From Sporichthyaceae bacterium (GTDB taxonomy: Bacteria > Actinomycetota > Actinomycetes > Sporichthyales > Sporichthyaceae): DNA of 62,150 bases. The DNA lies in contig DATASX010000080.1 in assembly GCA_036269075.1 (NCBI GenBank), positions 1 through 62,150 on the forward strand, given 5' to 3'. The position numbers and the translations under genes were made by a program. Shown one piece after another: positions 34,721 through 43,169 of the stretch (positions within the stretch are counted from its first letter, which is position 1; every line of letters begins with the position of its first letter). The notes under the pieces are model-generated. The model ran no database searches, had not been told where the DNA came from, and saw only the letters and a program-made list of their open reading frames with translations.

Positions 34721-35905
34721 TCAGTCGAGAAGTGAGCGGAAAACCGTGCCAGTTCGCGGTTTAGGGTGGAAGAACGTCGACTTCGGCGGCATCAGCCCGC
34801 GTGCCGCGGCAGTCGCCCGGATCTGCTCGACGGACACCGGGCGCAACAGGATCGCGGCCTGCGCGCGGCCGGCGCGAACCGCGGCGACCGCCCGGGAGAC
34901 CCCGTGCTGGTAGGTCAGTTCGTGCTCGGGTAGTTCGGCGACCGCGGCAGCCACCGTCTCGGAGTCCAACGGCTCGACGACGCCCGGGCCGCTCGGGTGC
35001 CGGGGCCGGAGCAGGCGCAGCCCGTCCGGCGTGATCAAGGCCAGGGCGCGCTCGGCCACCAGGCGGGCCACCACCCCGGCGTCCGGGAACGGCTCGAGTT
35101 CGCCGACGTCGAAGCTCTTGCCCAGCGCCTGCGCCGGGTCGGCGTCGCCGGGCAGGCCGGCGATCAGTCGGTGGATCGGTTGCACCGTCAGTTGGTCGTG
35201 GTCCAGTTCGACCATCAGGCACAGGGTGGCGTCGGCACCGGCGGGGGAGCCGTCGGTGTCGGCGTGGATCAGACAGGTCGACAGCCGGTGGTGGCCGTCG
35301 GCGACGACCACGGGCGAGGCCGCGATCGCCTCGGACAGCGCCCGCACGGCGGCCGGGTCGTCCAGGCGCCAGATCTCGTGGCGGATCCCGTCCGGGTCGG
35401 TCCAGGAGTCGATCGGCTCGGCGGTCTCCAGCGCGATCCGGCCGGTGAGCCCGGTGGTCAGCGACAGCCCCCAGATCGCCGAGAGGTTGGCCTGCGTGGC
35501 CCGCAGCAACGACAGTCGGTCGCTGTGCGCCTTCGGGGTGGTGTGCTCGTGCGGCAGCACATCGGCCCGCGCGGCCGGCGAGATGCCCAGCGCGCCGAGC
35601 ACCCCCAACGTGGAACGAGTCGCGCCGGTCTCGTCGGTGAACGTCATCCGGTACGGGTAGAACGCCGGCGCGTCCGAGCGCAGGACGCCGTCGGCACGCC
35701 AGGAGTTCAGGGTCTGCGCGGCGACCGCGTACGGGTCCGGGCCGTCCTCGACCACCGGCATGTCGATGCGGACGACGTTGTGCGGGTGCTGCGCGGCCAA
35801 CGCGGCCCGCTCGTCGGGATCGATGACGTCGTAGGGCGGCGCAGTCACCACGGCCAGGTCGTCGACGGCGTACCGGATCCCGGGGAACGGCGCGAACTGC
35901 GGCAT
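34721..35905 (-). CDS. DUF1015-family protein
   Basis: A 394-aa cytoplasmic protein of the DUF1015 family. Recognisable parts are the N-terminus FAPFPGIRYAV, APPYDVIDPDERAALAAQHPHNVVRIDMP, YPYRMTF and the central VVADGHHRLSTCLIH. Archaeal members are ADP-dependent serine kinases (SerK), but the bacterial role is unsettled. ATG 35905 is chosen because AAGGA lies 8 nt upstream; the frame before it is unrelated. It is followed on the same strand by no close gene. Confidence 0.88.
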   Translation of the reverse strand: MPQFAPFPGIRYAVDDLAVVTAPPYDVIDPDERAALAAQHPHNVVRIDMPVVEDGPDPYAVAAQTLNSWRADGVLRSDAPAFYPYRMTFTDETGATRSTLGVLGALGISPAARADVLPHEHTTPKAHSDRLSLLRATQANLSAIWGLSLTTGLTGRIALETAEPIDSWTDPDGIRHEIWRLDDPAAVRALSEAIAASPVVVADGHHRLSTCLIHADTDGSPAGADATLCLMVELDHDQLTVQPIHRLIAGLPGDADPAQALGKSFDVGELEPFPDAGVVARLVAERALALITPDGLRLLRPRHPSGPGVVEPLDSETVAAAVAELPEHELTYQHGVSRAVAAVRAGRAQAAILLRPVSVEQIRATAAARGLMPPKSTFFHPKPRTGTVFRSLLD

Positions 35906-35954
35906 GCCCGAGATCCTTGCACCCGGCGCCCGGTCCACCCGGCGCGGCTCGACC

Positions 35955-36509
35955 TCAGCCCCAACCCTTCCCGTCGTCGAGCTCCTCCAGGACGCGGACC
36001 AGGCGCAACCGGGAGTCCTGGCCACGGACCAGGGTCAGCGACTGACGGCGTCCGCCGGTCCGCAACGCGGCGTCCGGCGGCGATTCGTACATGGCCGCGG
36101 TCACCTCGACCACGTCGTGCGGCAAGACCCGCACGGCCACGCCGTCGGTCCAGAGCCCGCGGTGGGCGCGGCCCGCGCCCTGGAACTCCTCCAGAGTTTC
36201 CCGGACGCGGTAGGCGCTCGGATCAATGTGCCGAGCCGTCAGGTCCGCGTCGGTGAAATTCTGGTTCGCGGCCTCGACCATGGTCGAGCGCCAGACCTCG
36301 AGCAGCTCACGTGCCTCCGCAGCGTCGGCTCGTTCGGCGACGGTCGGTCGATCCAGTATGTGGTGGGCGCCGGCTGCGGCGGCCAGGGCAACCAGCACCA
36401 CCGCGCCGAGCAACAGCGCGCGCCGGCGGGCGTGGCGGCGATCGGCCAGTTCGGCCGTCAACTGGGCGCGGAGCACTTCGGCCTCGGACGCTTTCGTCAG
36501 AAAGGTCAC
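35955..36509 (-). CDS. Single-pass membrane protein, unknown function
   Basis: A 184-aa protein. A charged cytoplasmic N-terminus (1-30, ELADRRHARRR) is followed by one TM (about 31-49, ALLLGAVVLVALAAAAGAH). The extracytoplasmic region includes AEARELLEVWRSTMVEAANQNF and a beta-rich end (VAVRVLPHDVVEVTAAMYE). It resembles actinobacterial Mce-associated or SnoaL-like membrane proteins in layout, but no specific match is claimed. GTG start; TACTTT lies 5 nt upstream, possibly a leaderless -10. Confidence 0.65.
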   Translation of the reverse strand: MTFLTKASEAEVLRAQLTAELADRRHARRRALLLGAVVLVALAAAAGAHHILDRPTVAERADAAEARELLEVWRSTMVEAANQNFTDADLTARHIDPSAYRVRETLEEFQGAGRAHRGLWTDGVAVRVLPHDVVEVTAAMYESPPDAALRTGGRRQSLTLVRGQDSRLRLVRVLEELDDGKGWG

Positions 36510-36530
36510 GTCCGAAAGTAGAGCCGAAGC

Positions 36531-36980
36531 TCACGCGAAGTGGAACACCTCGGTGCCGCTGGGGGCGCCGTATCGGCGGACCACCTTGTTGAGCTCGTCC
36601 TGCAGGTACATGACGCCGACGCCGAAGCACAGCCACATCAGCACGGCGGTGGGCGGGTCGCAGGTGCGCGGCAGTCCCGCGGCGGCCTGCGCGGCTTCGA
36701 TCCGGGCCGCGGTGTGCTCGACGGCGAGGAACTGCGGAACGCCGAGCGGGGCACCGAGGGTGATCGAGACGGCCGACAGCAGCGGGCGACCGCCGATGCG
36801 GGCGTCGAACGCGCGCACCTCGCGGTTGACCGCGACGATCCACCACACGAAGTAGAGCCCGAGCGTGAGCACGCCGAGGGCGTAAACCGTGTACGGGTTC
36901 CGGTAGCGCGGCAGCGTGCCGACGGTCAGACTCTCCCGTGCCAGCAGCACGTCGGCGTCCTGCGACGTCAAGCCAGTCAC
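36531..36980 (-). CDS. DUF4234-like small membrane protein
   Basis: A 149-aa protein with three hydrophobic segments. The motif RYRNPYTVYALGVLTLGLYFVWWIVAVNREV resembles the DUF4234 core (xxxLYxxYWxYxxxxE). The GTG at 36980 gives a sensible N-terminus; a longer frame to 37433 is Arg-rich and overlaps the ABC gene. Function unknown. It lies downstream of the ABC ATPase gene on the same strand. Confidence 0.65.
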   Translation of the reverse strand: MTGLTSQDADVLLARESLTVGTLPRYRNPYTVYALGVLTLGLYFVWWIVAVNREVRAFDARIGGRPLLSAVSITLGAPLGVPQFLAVEHTAARIEAAQAAAGLPRTCDPPTAVLMWLCFGVGVMYLQDELNKVVRRYGAPSGTEVFHFA

Positions 36981-37069
36981 CCCCCACGGATCGTCGGCTC
37001 GTCTGCACCGTAGAGCCGGGTCCGGGGTCACCGCGCGGGGAATGACCCAAGAGGGTGGCCGCGCGGACG

Positions 37070-37684
37070 TCAGTCCAACGAGAGCGTCCGCGCCTTCGCC
37101 CCGACCGCGAGGTCGAGGTCGTGGGTGGCCATCACGACGGTGCCGCCGCGGGCGGCGTAGCCGAGCAGGATCTCGGCCAGCACCGGCCGGAACTGCGCGT
37201 CGAGGCCGAACTCGGGGTCGTCGATCAGCAGCAGCCGGGACGGCTTGCAGAACGCGGCGGCCAGGCTCAGCCGCTGCCGCAGCCCCTGGGACAGCGTGTA
37301 GGGCTGGTCCTGCTCGCGCTTCTCGAGCCCGAAGGCTTCGCAGACCCGCGGGGGCAGCGGCCAGGAGTCGTCCTCCTCGCCGGCCATCCGGGACAGCTCC
37401 AGCACCTGGAGCACGTTGGCGCCGGGTTCCCACTCCGGCTCCCCGGCGGTCAGGATCACGTGGGGGGCCACTTCGGGGTCGTCCGGCGCGTGGTCCAGCA
37501 CCCGCAGGGCGCCGGTGTCCGTCGGGATCTGCCCGGCCAGCAGGCGCAGCAACGTGCTCTTGCCCGAGCCGATGTCGCCGAGCACCGCGACGATCTCGCC
37601 GGCTTCCACCGAGAGGTTCAGCCCGGCGAAGACCGGATAGCCGCCCAACCGCACGCCGACACCCTCGGCCGAGACAACCGCCAT
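37070..37684 (-). CDS. Orphan ABC transporter ATP-binding protein
   Basis: A 204-aa ATPase with Walker A LGDIGSGKST (about 35-44), signature-like LSQGLRQRLSL, Walker B RLLLIDDPEFGLD and H-loop MATHD. It is small and carries LIDDPEFGLD where LLDEPxxGLD is usual, so the catalytic Glu is Asp. No permease gene is adjacent; the next downstream gene encodes a DUF4234-like membrane protein. The start is ATG at 37684, with TAGGGT 7 nt upstream as a possible leaderless -10. A palindromic repeat lies directly upstream. Confidence 0.8.
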   Translation of the reverse strand: MAVVSAEGVGVRLGGYPVFAGLNLSVEAGEIVAVLGDIGSGKSTLLRLLAGQIPTDTGALRVLDHAPDDPEVAPHVILTAGEPEWEPGANVLQVLELSRMAGEEDDSWPLPPRVCEAFGLEKREQDQPYTLSQGLRQRLSLAAAFCKPSRLLLIDDPEFGLDAQFRPVLAEILLGYAARGGTVVMATHDLDLAVGAKARTLSLD

Positions 37685-37705
37685 GCCGCCTACCCTAAGG
37701 CGGCC

Positions 37706-37889
37706 CCGCACACCAGATCATCGATGATCTGGCGGGGGTTCTCTCATACGCCAGACGTCACGCCAGGCCCGGTTCGGGGCCGAAATCTGACGCCGCGCCT
37801 CTGCCAGAGTCACGCCGGGCCCGATTCGGGGCCGAAATCTGACGCCCCGCGTATGAGAGTGCGCGCTGCGCTCATCGATGATCGTGCGG
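37706..37889. repeat. Intergenic element with terminal inverted repeats
   Basis: A roughly 184-bp element lies between the CoA-transferase stop and the ABC ATPase start. Both ends carry, pointing inward, CCGCAC, GATCATCGATGA and, after 12-13 nt, CTCTCATACGC. At the left end the core is a 20-bp perfect palindrome (37713-37732). The interior holds two near-identical 42-43-bp direct repeats (37757-37799 and 37809-37850), each with a TTCGGGGCCGAA hairpin. A related copy occurs at 60229-60290. It could be a MITE-like repeat or a shared regulatory element. Confidence 0.85.
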
Positions 37890-37891
37890 AT

Positions 37892-39103
37892 TCAGATCAC
37901 GGCCTCGTCGCGGAGGGCCAAGATCTCCGGTTCGGAACGCCCCAGCTCTCGTAGGATCGCCTCGGTGTGCTCGCCCAGTTCCGGCACCGGGTCCATCCGG
38001 GGGTCCGCGCCGGGCATCGAGATCGGCGGCAGCAGCGCGGCCAGTTCGCCGACGGGGGAGTCGATCCGGCGCCACCGGTCGCGGCCGGACAGCTGCGGGT
38101 GCTCGAGCAATCCGGCGACCTCGTTCATTCGGCCGTTCGCGATCCGGGCCCGGTCCAGCCGTTCGGTCAACGCCGCCATCGTCAGGGCCCCGACCACCGC
38201 GTCCAGCGCGGCGGACAGTTCGCCGCGGTTGGCCACCCGCAGCGAGTTCGAGGCGAACCGGGGATCGGTGGCCAGCTCCGGGTGCTCCAGCACGCCGGCG
38301 CAGAACGAGGCCCACTCCCGCTCGTTCTGGATGGCGATCACCACCTCGCCGTCAGCCGCGGTGAACGGGCCGTAGGGGGCGATGGCCGGATGCGCGGCGC
38401 CGAAACGCGTCGGTGGGGTGCCGCCGTAGGCGGTGAAGTAGAGCGGGTAGCCCATCCATTCGGTCAGCGCGTCGAAGAGCGAGATCTCCATCGCGCGGCC
38501 GCGACCGGTGCGACCGCGTTCGACCAACGCGGCCAGGATCCCGGAGAACGCGTACATCCCGGCGGCGATGTCGGCGACCGGGATGCCGGCCTTCGAGGGC
38601 GTCTCCGGGGAGCCGGTGATCGACAGCACGCCGGTCTCGGCCTGGATCAACAGGTCGTAGGCCTTCGCGTCGCGGTACGGGCCGGCGCTGCCGAACCCGG
38701 AAATCGAGCAGTGCACCAACCTCGGATGACGGTCCGTCAGTTCCGTTGCGCCCAGGCCGAGTCGCTCGGCAGCGCCCGGGGCGAAGTTCTGCACGAACAC
38801 ATCGGCGTCGTCGAGCAACTCCCGCACAATCGCGAGCCCACGTGGGTCTTTCAGGTCCAGCGTCAGGCTTTCCTTGGACCGGTTGAGCCACACGAAATGG
38901 CTCGACATGCCTTTGACGGTCTCGTCGTAGGCCCGGGCGAAGTCGCCGACCCCGGGGCGCTCGATCTTGATCACGCGAGCCCCGAGGTCGGCCAGATGCC
39001 TGGTCGCCAGCGGGGCGGCGACGGCCTGTTCGCAGCTCACCACCCTCAGCCCAGCCAGCGGGAGTGTGCCCGGCGCGCTCACGTCGTCGGCCCTCTCGAT
39101 CAT
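37892..39103 (-). CDS. CaiB/BaiF-family (class III) CoA-transferase
   Basis: A 403-aa enzyme that moves CoA between carboxylic acids. It opens PLAGLRVVSCEQAVAAPLATRHLADLGARVIKIERP, the family's N-terminal signature, and has GDFAR, NRSKESLTLDLKDPRG and the catalytic Asp150 in KAYDLLIQAETG. Domain II (about 225-330) has EISLFDALTEWM. ATG 39103 is preferred; GTG 39082 is possible. With the aldehyde dehydrogenase and SDR genes nearby it suggests a catabolic acid or alcohol pathway, although it is in a separate transcription unit from them. Confidence 0.92.
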   Translation of the reverse strand: MIERADDVSAPGTLPLAGLRVVSCEQAVAAPLATRHLADLGARVIKIERPGVGDFARAYDETVKGMSSHFVWLNRSKESLTLDLKDPRGLAIVRELLDDADVFVQNFAPGAAERLGLGATELTDRHPRLVHCSISGFGSAGPYRDAKAYDLLIQAETGVLSITGSPETPSKAGIPVADIAAGMYAFSGILAALVERGRTGRGRAMEISLFDALTEWMGYPLYFTAYGGTPPTRFGAAHPAIAPYGPFTAADGEVVIAIQNEREWASFCAGVLEHPELATDPRFASNSLRVANRGELSAALDAVVGALTMAALTERLDRARIANGRMNEVAGLLEHPQLSGRDRWRRIDSPVGELAALLPPISMPGADPRMDPVPELGEHTEAILRELGRSEPEILALRDEAVI

Positions 39104-39194
39104 CTGCTGCCGGCGTGTGGACCTATCGCTCCTCCGATACGTCCACAGTTGGCAGAGGATTGACAACTAGCGGTCCGGCCGAGCCTAACGACCG

Positions 39195-39482
39195 CGGTGG
39201 GGGCGTCTGGGCGGCACCGGGCTGACGCGTGCCCTCGTGCGCCTTGCACACGGCGATCTGCGTGCGGCGGTGCGGTACCACCCGATGGGTCCGGTACTCG
39301 GCCTGCTGCTGATCGGCTGGGCCTGTTCGGGAGAAGCGCACGCCGACACGGCACTCGACCCTCGGCGCTGGACCGAGGGCCGTTTCCGGAAGGTCGCCCT
39401 GGGTGCCGTCACGGTGGGCTGGCTCGGTTGGGCGTCTCGCCGGGCAACCACCGCGATGCGTCCGACGTCCAGCGTCCGCTAG
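39195..39482 (+). pseudogene. Degenerate or truncated DUF2752-like gene
   Basis: From 39195 the frame reads GGTGLTRALVRLAHGDLRAAVRYHPMGPVLG, matching the DUF2752 core (CPGCGLTRALxxLxHGDxxxAxxxHPL) except that both cysteines are missing. A TAA lies in frame at 39186, so the family's N-terminal TM is absent. The first possible start, GTG 39237, falls after the motif. It may be a relic, or a short functional protein starting at 39237. Divergent from the CoA-transferase gene. Confidence 0.45.
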
Positions 39483-39513
39483 GCCCCGCAACGTCGGACG
39501 GCAACGCCGCAAA

Positions 39514-39559
39514 GACGGACGAACCCCGCGGGCCCGAAGGCTGACGGGGTTCGTCCGTC
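39514..39559 (-). terminator. Terminator of the aldehyde dehydrogenase gene
   Basis: A perfect 15-bp stem (39514-39528 with 39545-39559) closes a 16-nt loop. It lies 5 bp after the minus-strand stop and is followed on that strand by a short TTT. It may also stop transcription from the opposite strand. Confidence 0.8.
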
Positions 39560-39563
39560 CTGG

Positions 39564-40997
39564 TTACAGACCGATCGCGATGGTCTTGGTCTGGGTGTAA
39601 CCGAGCATGCCTTCGAAGCCCTTCTCGCGGCCGTAGCCGGACTTCTTCCAACCACCGAAGGGAAGCTCGACGCCGCCGGCGGCGCCGTAGGTGTTGATGA
39701 ACACCTGGCCGGTCTTGATCTTCTTCGCCATGCGCAGCGCGCGCCCTGCGTCCTTGGTCCAGACACCGGCGACCAGACCGAACTCGGTCGCGTTCGCCAG
39801 CCGGATCGCGTCGGCCTCGTCGGAAAACTTCGTGCCGACGAGCACCGGGCCGAAGATCTCCTCCTTGAACAGGTAGCCGCTCTCCGGGACGTTGGTGAAG
39901 AACGTCGGCTCCATGAAGTACCCGTCGCCCTGGGCCTCCGCGCGCTTGCCGCCGACGACCAGGTCGCCCTCGGCGAGCTTGATGCCCTCGGCGACCATTC
40001 CGGAGACGGTGTCCAACTGCTTGGCCGACACGATCGGGCCCATGCCCGGGTCGGTCATTCCGTGGCCCAGCGTGATCTTGCGGAACTCCGCGGCGATCAG
40101 CTCGTTGACCTCGTCGTAGCAGGCCTCGTGGATCAGGACGCGGGAACCGGCCGAACAGGTCTGGCCGGCGTTCTGGATGATCGAGTTGACGACCTGCGGG
40201 ATCGCGTCGGCCATGTCGGCGTCGGGGAAGATGATGTTCGGCGACTTGCCACCGAGCTCGAGCACGACCGGGATGACGTGCTTGGCGGCGTTGATCGCGA
40301 CCTGCTCGCCGACCGGACGCGAACCGGTGAACGAGACGTGGTCGATGCCGTCGTGCAGGGTGATCGCGTTGCCGACCGTGGAACCCGGGCCCTGGATGAC
40401 ATTCCAGACACCGGGCGGGAATCCGGCCTCGAGCGCCAACTGGGCGAGCACGGTCGCGTTGACCGGGGTCAGCTCGGCCGGCTTGAGCACGCAGCAGTTC
40501 CCGGCGGCCAGCGACGGGGCCAACGTGCGGGCGATCATCTGCAGCGGGTAGTTCCACGGCGTGATGTGGCCGGTGACGCCGAACGGCTCACGGATCGTCA
40601 TGCCGAACACGGACGGGGCGGTCTGCAGGGTGTCGCCGTCGAGGCACTCGACGATCGAGCCGTAGTACTCGAAGTACCGGGCGACCGCGACGACGTCCTT
40701 CTTGGCCTGGCTGATCGGCTTGCCGACGTCCTTGGTCTCGTACTCGGCGATCTTGTCGCCGTCGCGCAGGATCAGGTCGGCGACCTTGCGCATCAGGCGG
40801 CCACGCTCGACGGCGGGGGTGTCCGACCACCCGCCGTCGTAGGCGGCGCGGGCGGCCTTGGCGGCGAGGTCGACCTCGGCCGGGCCGCACTGGCCCGCCT
40901 CGGCCCACTTCTGCGCGTTGCCCGGGTCGATGACGTCGAGAACGCCGTCGTGGCCGTCGATTTCCTTACCGTCGATGATCGAGGGAATGCGAAGCAA
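39564..40997 (-). CDS. NAD(P)-dependent aldehyde dehydrogenase
   Basis: A 477-aa ALDH-superfamily enzyme of normal length. It has the oxyanion Asn149 (TPWNYP), Lys172 (LKPAELTP), FTGSRPVG for cofactor binding, the general base Glu247 (LELGGKSPN) and nucleophile Cys281 (NAGQTCSAGSR). The C-terminal motif is EEIFGPV and LPFGGWKKSG. It oxidises an aldehyde to the acid; the closest groups by eye are betaine- or phenylacetaldehyde-type enzymes, and the substrate is not certain. The TTG start has TTAGGAG 5 nt upstream. The SDR gene lies 35 bp upstream on the same strand, so the pair likely converts an alcohol via aldehyde to acid. Confidence 0.94.
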   Translation of the reverse strand: MLRIPSIIDGKEIDGHDGVLDVIDPGNAQKWAEAGQCGPAEVDLAAKAARAAYDGGWSDTPAVERGRLMRKVADLILRDGDKIAEYETKDVGKPISQAKKDVVAVARYFEYYGSIVECLDGDTLQTAPSVFGMTIREPFGVTGHITPWNYPLQMIARTLAPSLAAGNCCVLKPAELTPVNATVLAQLALEAGFPPGVWNVIQGPGSTVGNAITLHDGIDHVSFTGSRPVGEQVAINAAKHVIPVVLELGGKSPNIIFPDADMADAIPQVVNSIIQNAGQTCSAGSRVLIHEACYDEVNELIAAEFRKITLGHGMTDPGMGPIVSAKQLDTVSGMVAEGIKLAEGDLVVGGKRAEAQGDGYFMEPTFFTNVPESGYLFKEEIFGPVLVGTKFSDEADAIRLANATEFGLVAGVWTKDAGRALRMAKKIKTGQVFINTYGAAGGVELPFGGWKKSGYGREKGFEGMLGYTQTKTIAIGL

Positions 40998-41032
40998 GGG
41001 AACTCCTAATTAGACGCGGATGGCCGGGCGGG

Positions 41033-41797
41033 TCAGATGCCGCGGCCGCCGTCGATCGGCAGGACGACGCCGGTGAGGAACGCGGCCTCGTCGGAGGCGA
41101 AGAACGCGGCCGCCTCGGCGATGTCCTCAGCGGTGGCCAGACGGCCCAGCGGGATCCCCGCGATGAACTTGGCCTTGCCCTCCTCGAAGTTGTTCTTGGC
41201 GCCGATGAATGAGGCGAGCATCGGGGTGTCGGTGGCGACCGGGGCCAGGCAGTTCACCCGGATGTTGTCGTTGGCCAACTCCAGGGCCAGGACCTTGGCC
41301 AGGTGGTTCGATGCGGCCTTCGACGGCGCGTAACCGCTGAATCCGGGACGGGCCCGCTCACCCATGATCGAGCCGACGACGACGATCGAGCCGCCACCGC
41401 GCTGCCGCATCGCCGGGGCCGCGGCGCGCGCGCCGAGCCACGGGCCGCGCACGTTCACCTGGAAGGTCTTGTCGAACAGGCCCTCGGACAACTCCTCGAA
41501 CGGGGTCGGGTCGTGTGCGATGCCGGCGTTGGCGACCAGCACGTCGAGGCCACCGTAGGTGGTCACGGCGAGGTCGACGGCAGCCTGGTTGTCGGCGGCG
41601 CTGGTCACGTCGGCGGCGATGGCAACCGCCTGGCCGCCGTCACCGGCGACCTCCTTCGCGACCGCTTCGGCCTTCGCGCCGTCCAGGTCCGAGACGACCA
41701 CGGAGGCGCCGAGTGCCGCCATCAGAAGGCTGGTGGCCCGGCCCATGCCGGATCCTCCACCTGTGACGATGGCTACCTTGCCCGACAGGGAGACCAC
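41033..41797 (-). CDS. Short-chain dehydrogenase/reductase
   Basis: A 254-aa SDR. It has the cofactor motif TGGGSGMG (12-19), Asp37 in VVVSDLD (prefers NAD), NAG at 90-92 and the catalytic Ser143, Tyr156 and Lys160 (GSIMGERARPGFSGYAPSKAA). The C-terminus ends FLTGVVLPIDGGRGI as usual. The GTG start has AAGGAG 6 nt upstream. A much longer frame running to 42487 is rejected because it reads through the neighbouring gene out of phase. Probably cotranscribed with the aldehyde dehydrogenase. Confidence 0.93.
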   Translation of the reverse strand: MVSLSGKVAIVTGGGSGMGRATSLLMAALGASVVVSDLDGAKAEAVAKEVAGDGGQAVAIAADVTSAADNQAAVDLAVTTYGGLDVLVANAGIAHDPTPFEELSEGLFDKTFQVNVRGPWLGARAAAPAMRQRGGGSIVVVGSIMGERARPGFSGYAPSKAASNHLAKVLALELANDNIRVNCLAPVATDTPMLASFIGAKNNFEEGKAKFIAGIPLGRLATAEDIAEAAAFFASDEAAFLTGVVLPIDGGRGI

Positions 41798-41979
41798 GTT
41801 CTGCTCCTTAGGTACGTGAAATGGGCAGCCACGGCGGCGCGCGACTGCGGTCCTGGGGCCGACGCTCGCACCGCCTCGGGACGGGGATCCGGTGCTGGCC
41901 CTGCTGGAAATCCTAAGTCGCGACATTCCCGGACATAAGGTCCGCGAGGTGTGGCACCGGGCACGCTCCGGACCCCCGA

Positions 41980-42444
41980 TCAGCCCTCCGACCTGGGCCG
42001 GAGCAGCAAATGGTGACGCAGCCCACGCTGCCCGCAGCGCATCATCCAGGCGTGGTTGGCCCGGAACGCCGGACGGGCCACGGCCAGCCACCGCAGCAGC
42101 GGCCGGTGCACCTCCACCCGTTCGTGGAACTCGGCCCGGGTGCCGTCGGACGTGGGTACCAGATGCCATCCCGTGAACCCCGCCAGGTCGCCGGTCAGCC
42201 GGGCCCGAAGCACCCCGCGGTCGCGGTCGGCGTCCACCCGGTGCGCCGTCATCCGCAGGTCGTAGGGAAGCGTCGAGCGGACCACGACATTGCACGTGTC
42301 GTCGTCCAGGCGCTCGGCCCGGCGCACCTGCGGCCACCACAGCGGATAGTGGTCCAACCGCTCCAGTGCGGCGAAGACCACGTCGCGGTCCGCCGGCAGG
42401 TGCCACGCGCCGGTGAACGAGTACGTGTGGTTCACGGCGCACAT
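41980..42444 (-). CDS. SRPBCC-fold protein (polyketide cyclase/START-like)
   Basis: A 154-aa protein beginning with HTYSFTGAWHLPADRDVVFAALERLDHYPLWWPQV, typical of SRPBCC lipid- or ligand-binding proteins. FHERVEVHRPLLRWLA lies near the end. Such proteins bind hydrophobic ligands, and some are cyclases or aromatases. The sequence does not identify the ligand. It lies 182 bp upstream of the SDR gene on the same strand. Confidence 0.82.
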   Translation of the reverse strand: MCAVNHTYSFTGAWHLPADRDVVFAALERLDHYPLWWPQVRRAERLDDDTCNVVVRSTLPYDLRMTAHRVDADRDRGVLRARLTGDLAGFTGWHLVPTSDGTRAEFHERVEVHRPLLRWLAVARPAFRANHAWMMRCGQRGLRHHLLLRPRSEG

Positions 42445-42672
42445 TCTGCCGGGCCGCCTGGACCTCGCGAACCTTGCGCCGGGTCACGCAGCGACCACTC
42501 GAACGGCGTAACCGACGAGCCGGACGAGTCGGATTTTGCGGAAGCTGTGGTCGGAACCGGACGAGACATGGCTGCGTCTCAGAGTTGGCTCAGCTCCCGC
42601 AAAGACGGGCCAGCTTGGCTGAAAGCCGCGTCACGGACCGTCCCGGACGCAACTGGCTTGGAGGGGATCGCG

Positions 42673-43101
42673 GTGCACTGGAACGCCCACCTGGATCGGC
42701 TGCAGTCGGCTTGCGTCACCGCGGAGCGCGCGCCCGCCGCCGACTCCGTGGCCCAGGTCATCGACACCGTCACAGACCTGGTAGCGCTGCACCTGGACCT
42801 GCCGCGGCGACCATTTCTCGACCCGGCGACCCGTCGGGCGCTGGAGATCGCCGACCTGCACCTGGCGCTGGCCCGGGAGCACGCCGCGCCGTTCGGCCCG
42901 TCCGCCGTCCCGGCCGACCTGAGCGTGCACGCCGTCCTGCGCGATGCCGCTGCGCTGCTCGACACGCTGCTGCGCAGCGGCGCCGTCGTCGCCACCGACG
43001 GCTCGCGCGACCGCTACCTGCATCTGCGCGCCGCGGTCCGCGCACTGCGTGGCCAGCCGCTGATCCCGGCCCAGCGCAAGAGCGGCTCCGCCTCGGCCTG
43101 A
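42673..43101 (+). CDS. Helical protein, unknown function
   Basis: A 142-aa mostly helical cytoplasmic protein. The GTG at 42673 has GGAGG at ideal 8-nt spacing; ATG 42568 in the same frame is a longer alternative with no ribosome-binding site. Regions include VDTVTDLVALHLDLPRRPFLDPATRRALEI-type helices and a basic end (AQRKSG). It precedes the thioredoxin-like gene by 68 bp on the same strand. No known family. Confidence 0.6.
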   Translation: MHWNAHLDRLQSACVTAERAPAADSVAQVIDTVTDLVALHLDLPRRPFLDPATRRALEIADLHLALAREHAAPFGPSAVPADLSVHAVLRDAAALLDTLLRSGAVVATDGSRDRYLHLRAAVRALRGQPLIPAQRKSGSASA

Positions 43102-43169
43102 GCTCCCCGCGCCGGGGCGGCGTCGAAGAGCCACCTATTGTGTCGATTCCGAGCGGGAGGAGACAGCAG

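Noticed and set aside
37757-37850. The direct repeats as a CRISPR array
   Set aside because: Only two units, 52 bp apart in period with a 9-nt gap; no spacer-sized unique sequence and no cas genes.
41033-42487. An extended SDR reading frame with about 230 extra N-terminal residues
   Set aside because: The extension overlaps the SRPBCC gene out of phase and is Arg/Ala-rich; AAGGAG before GTG 41797 marks the real start.
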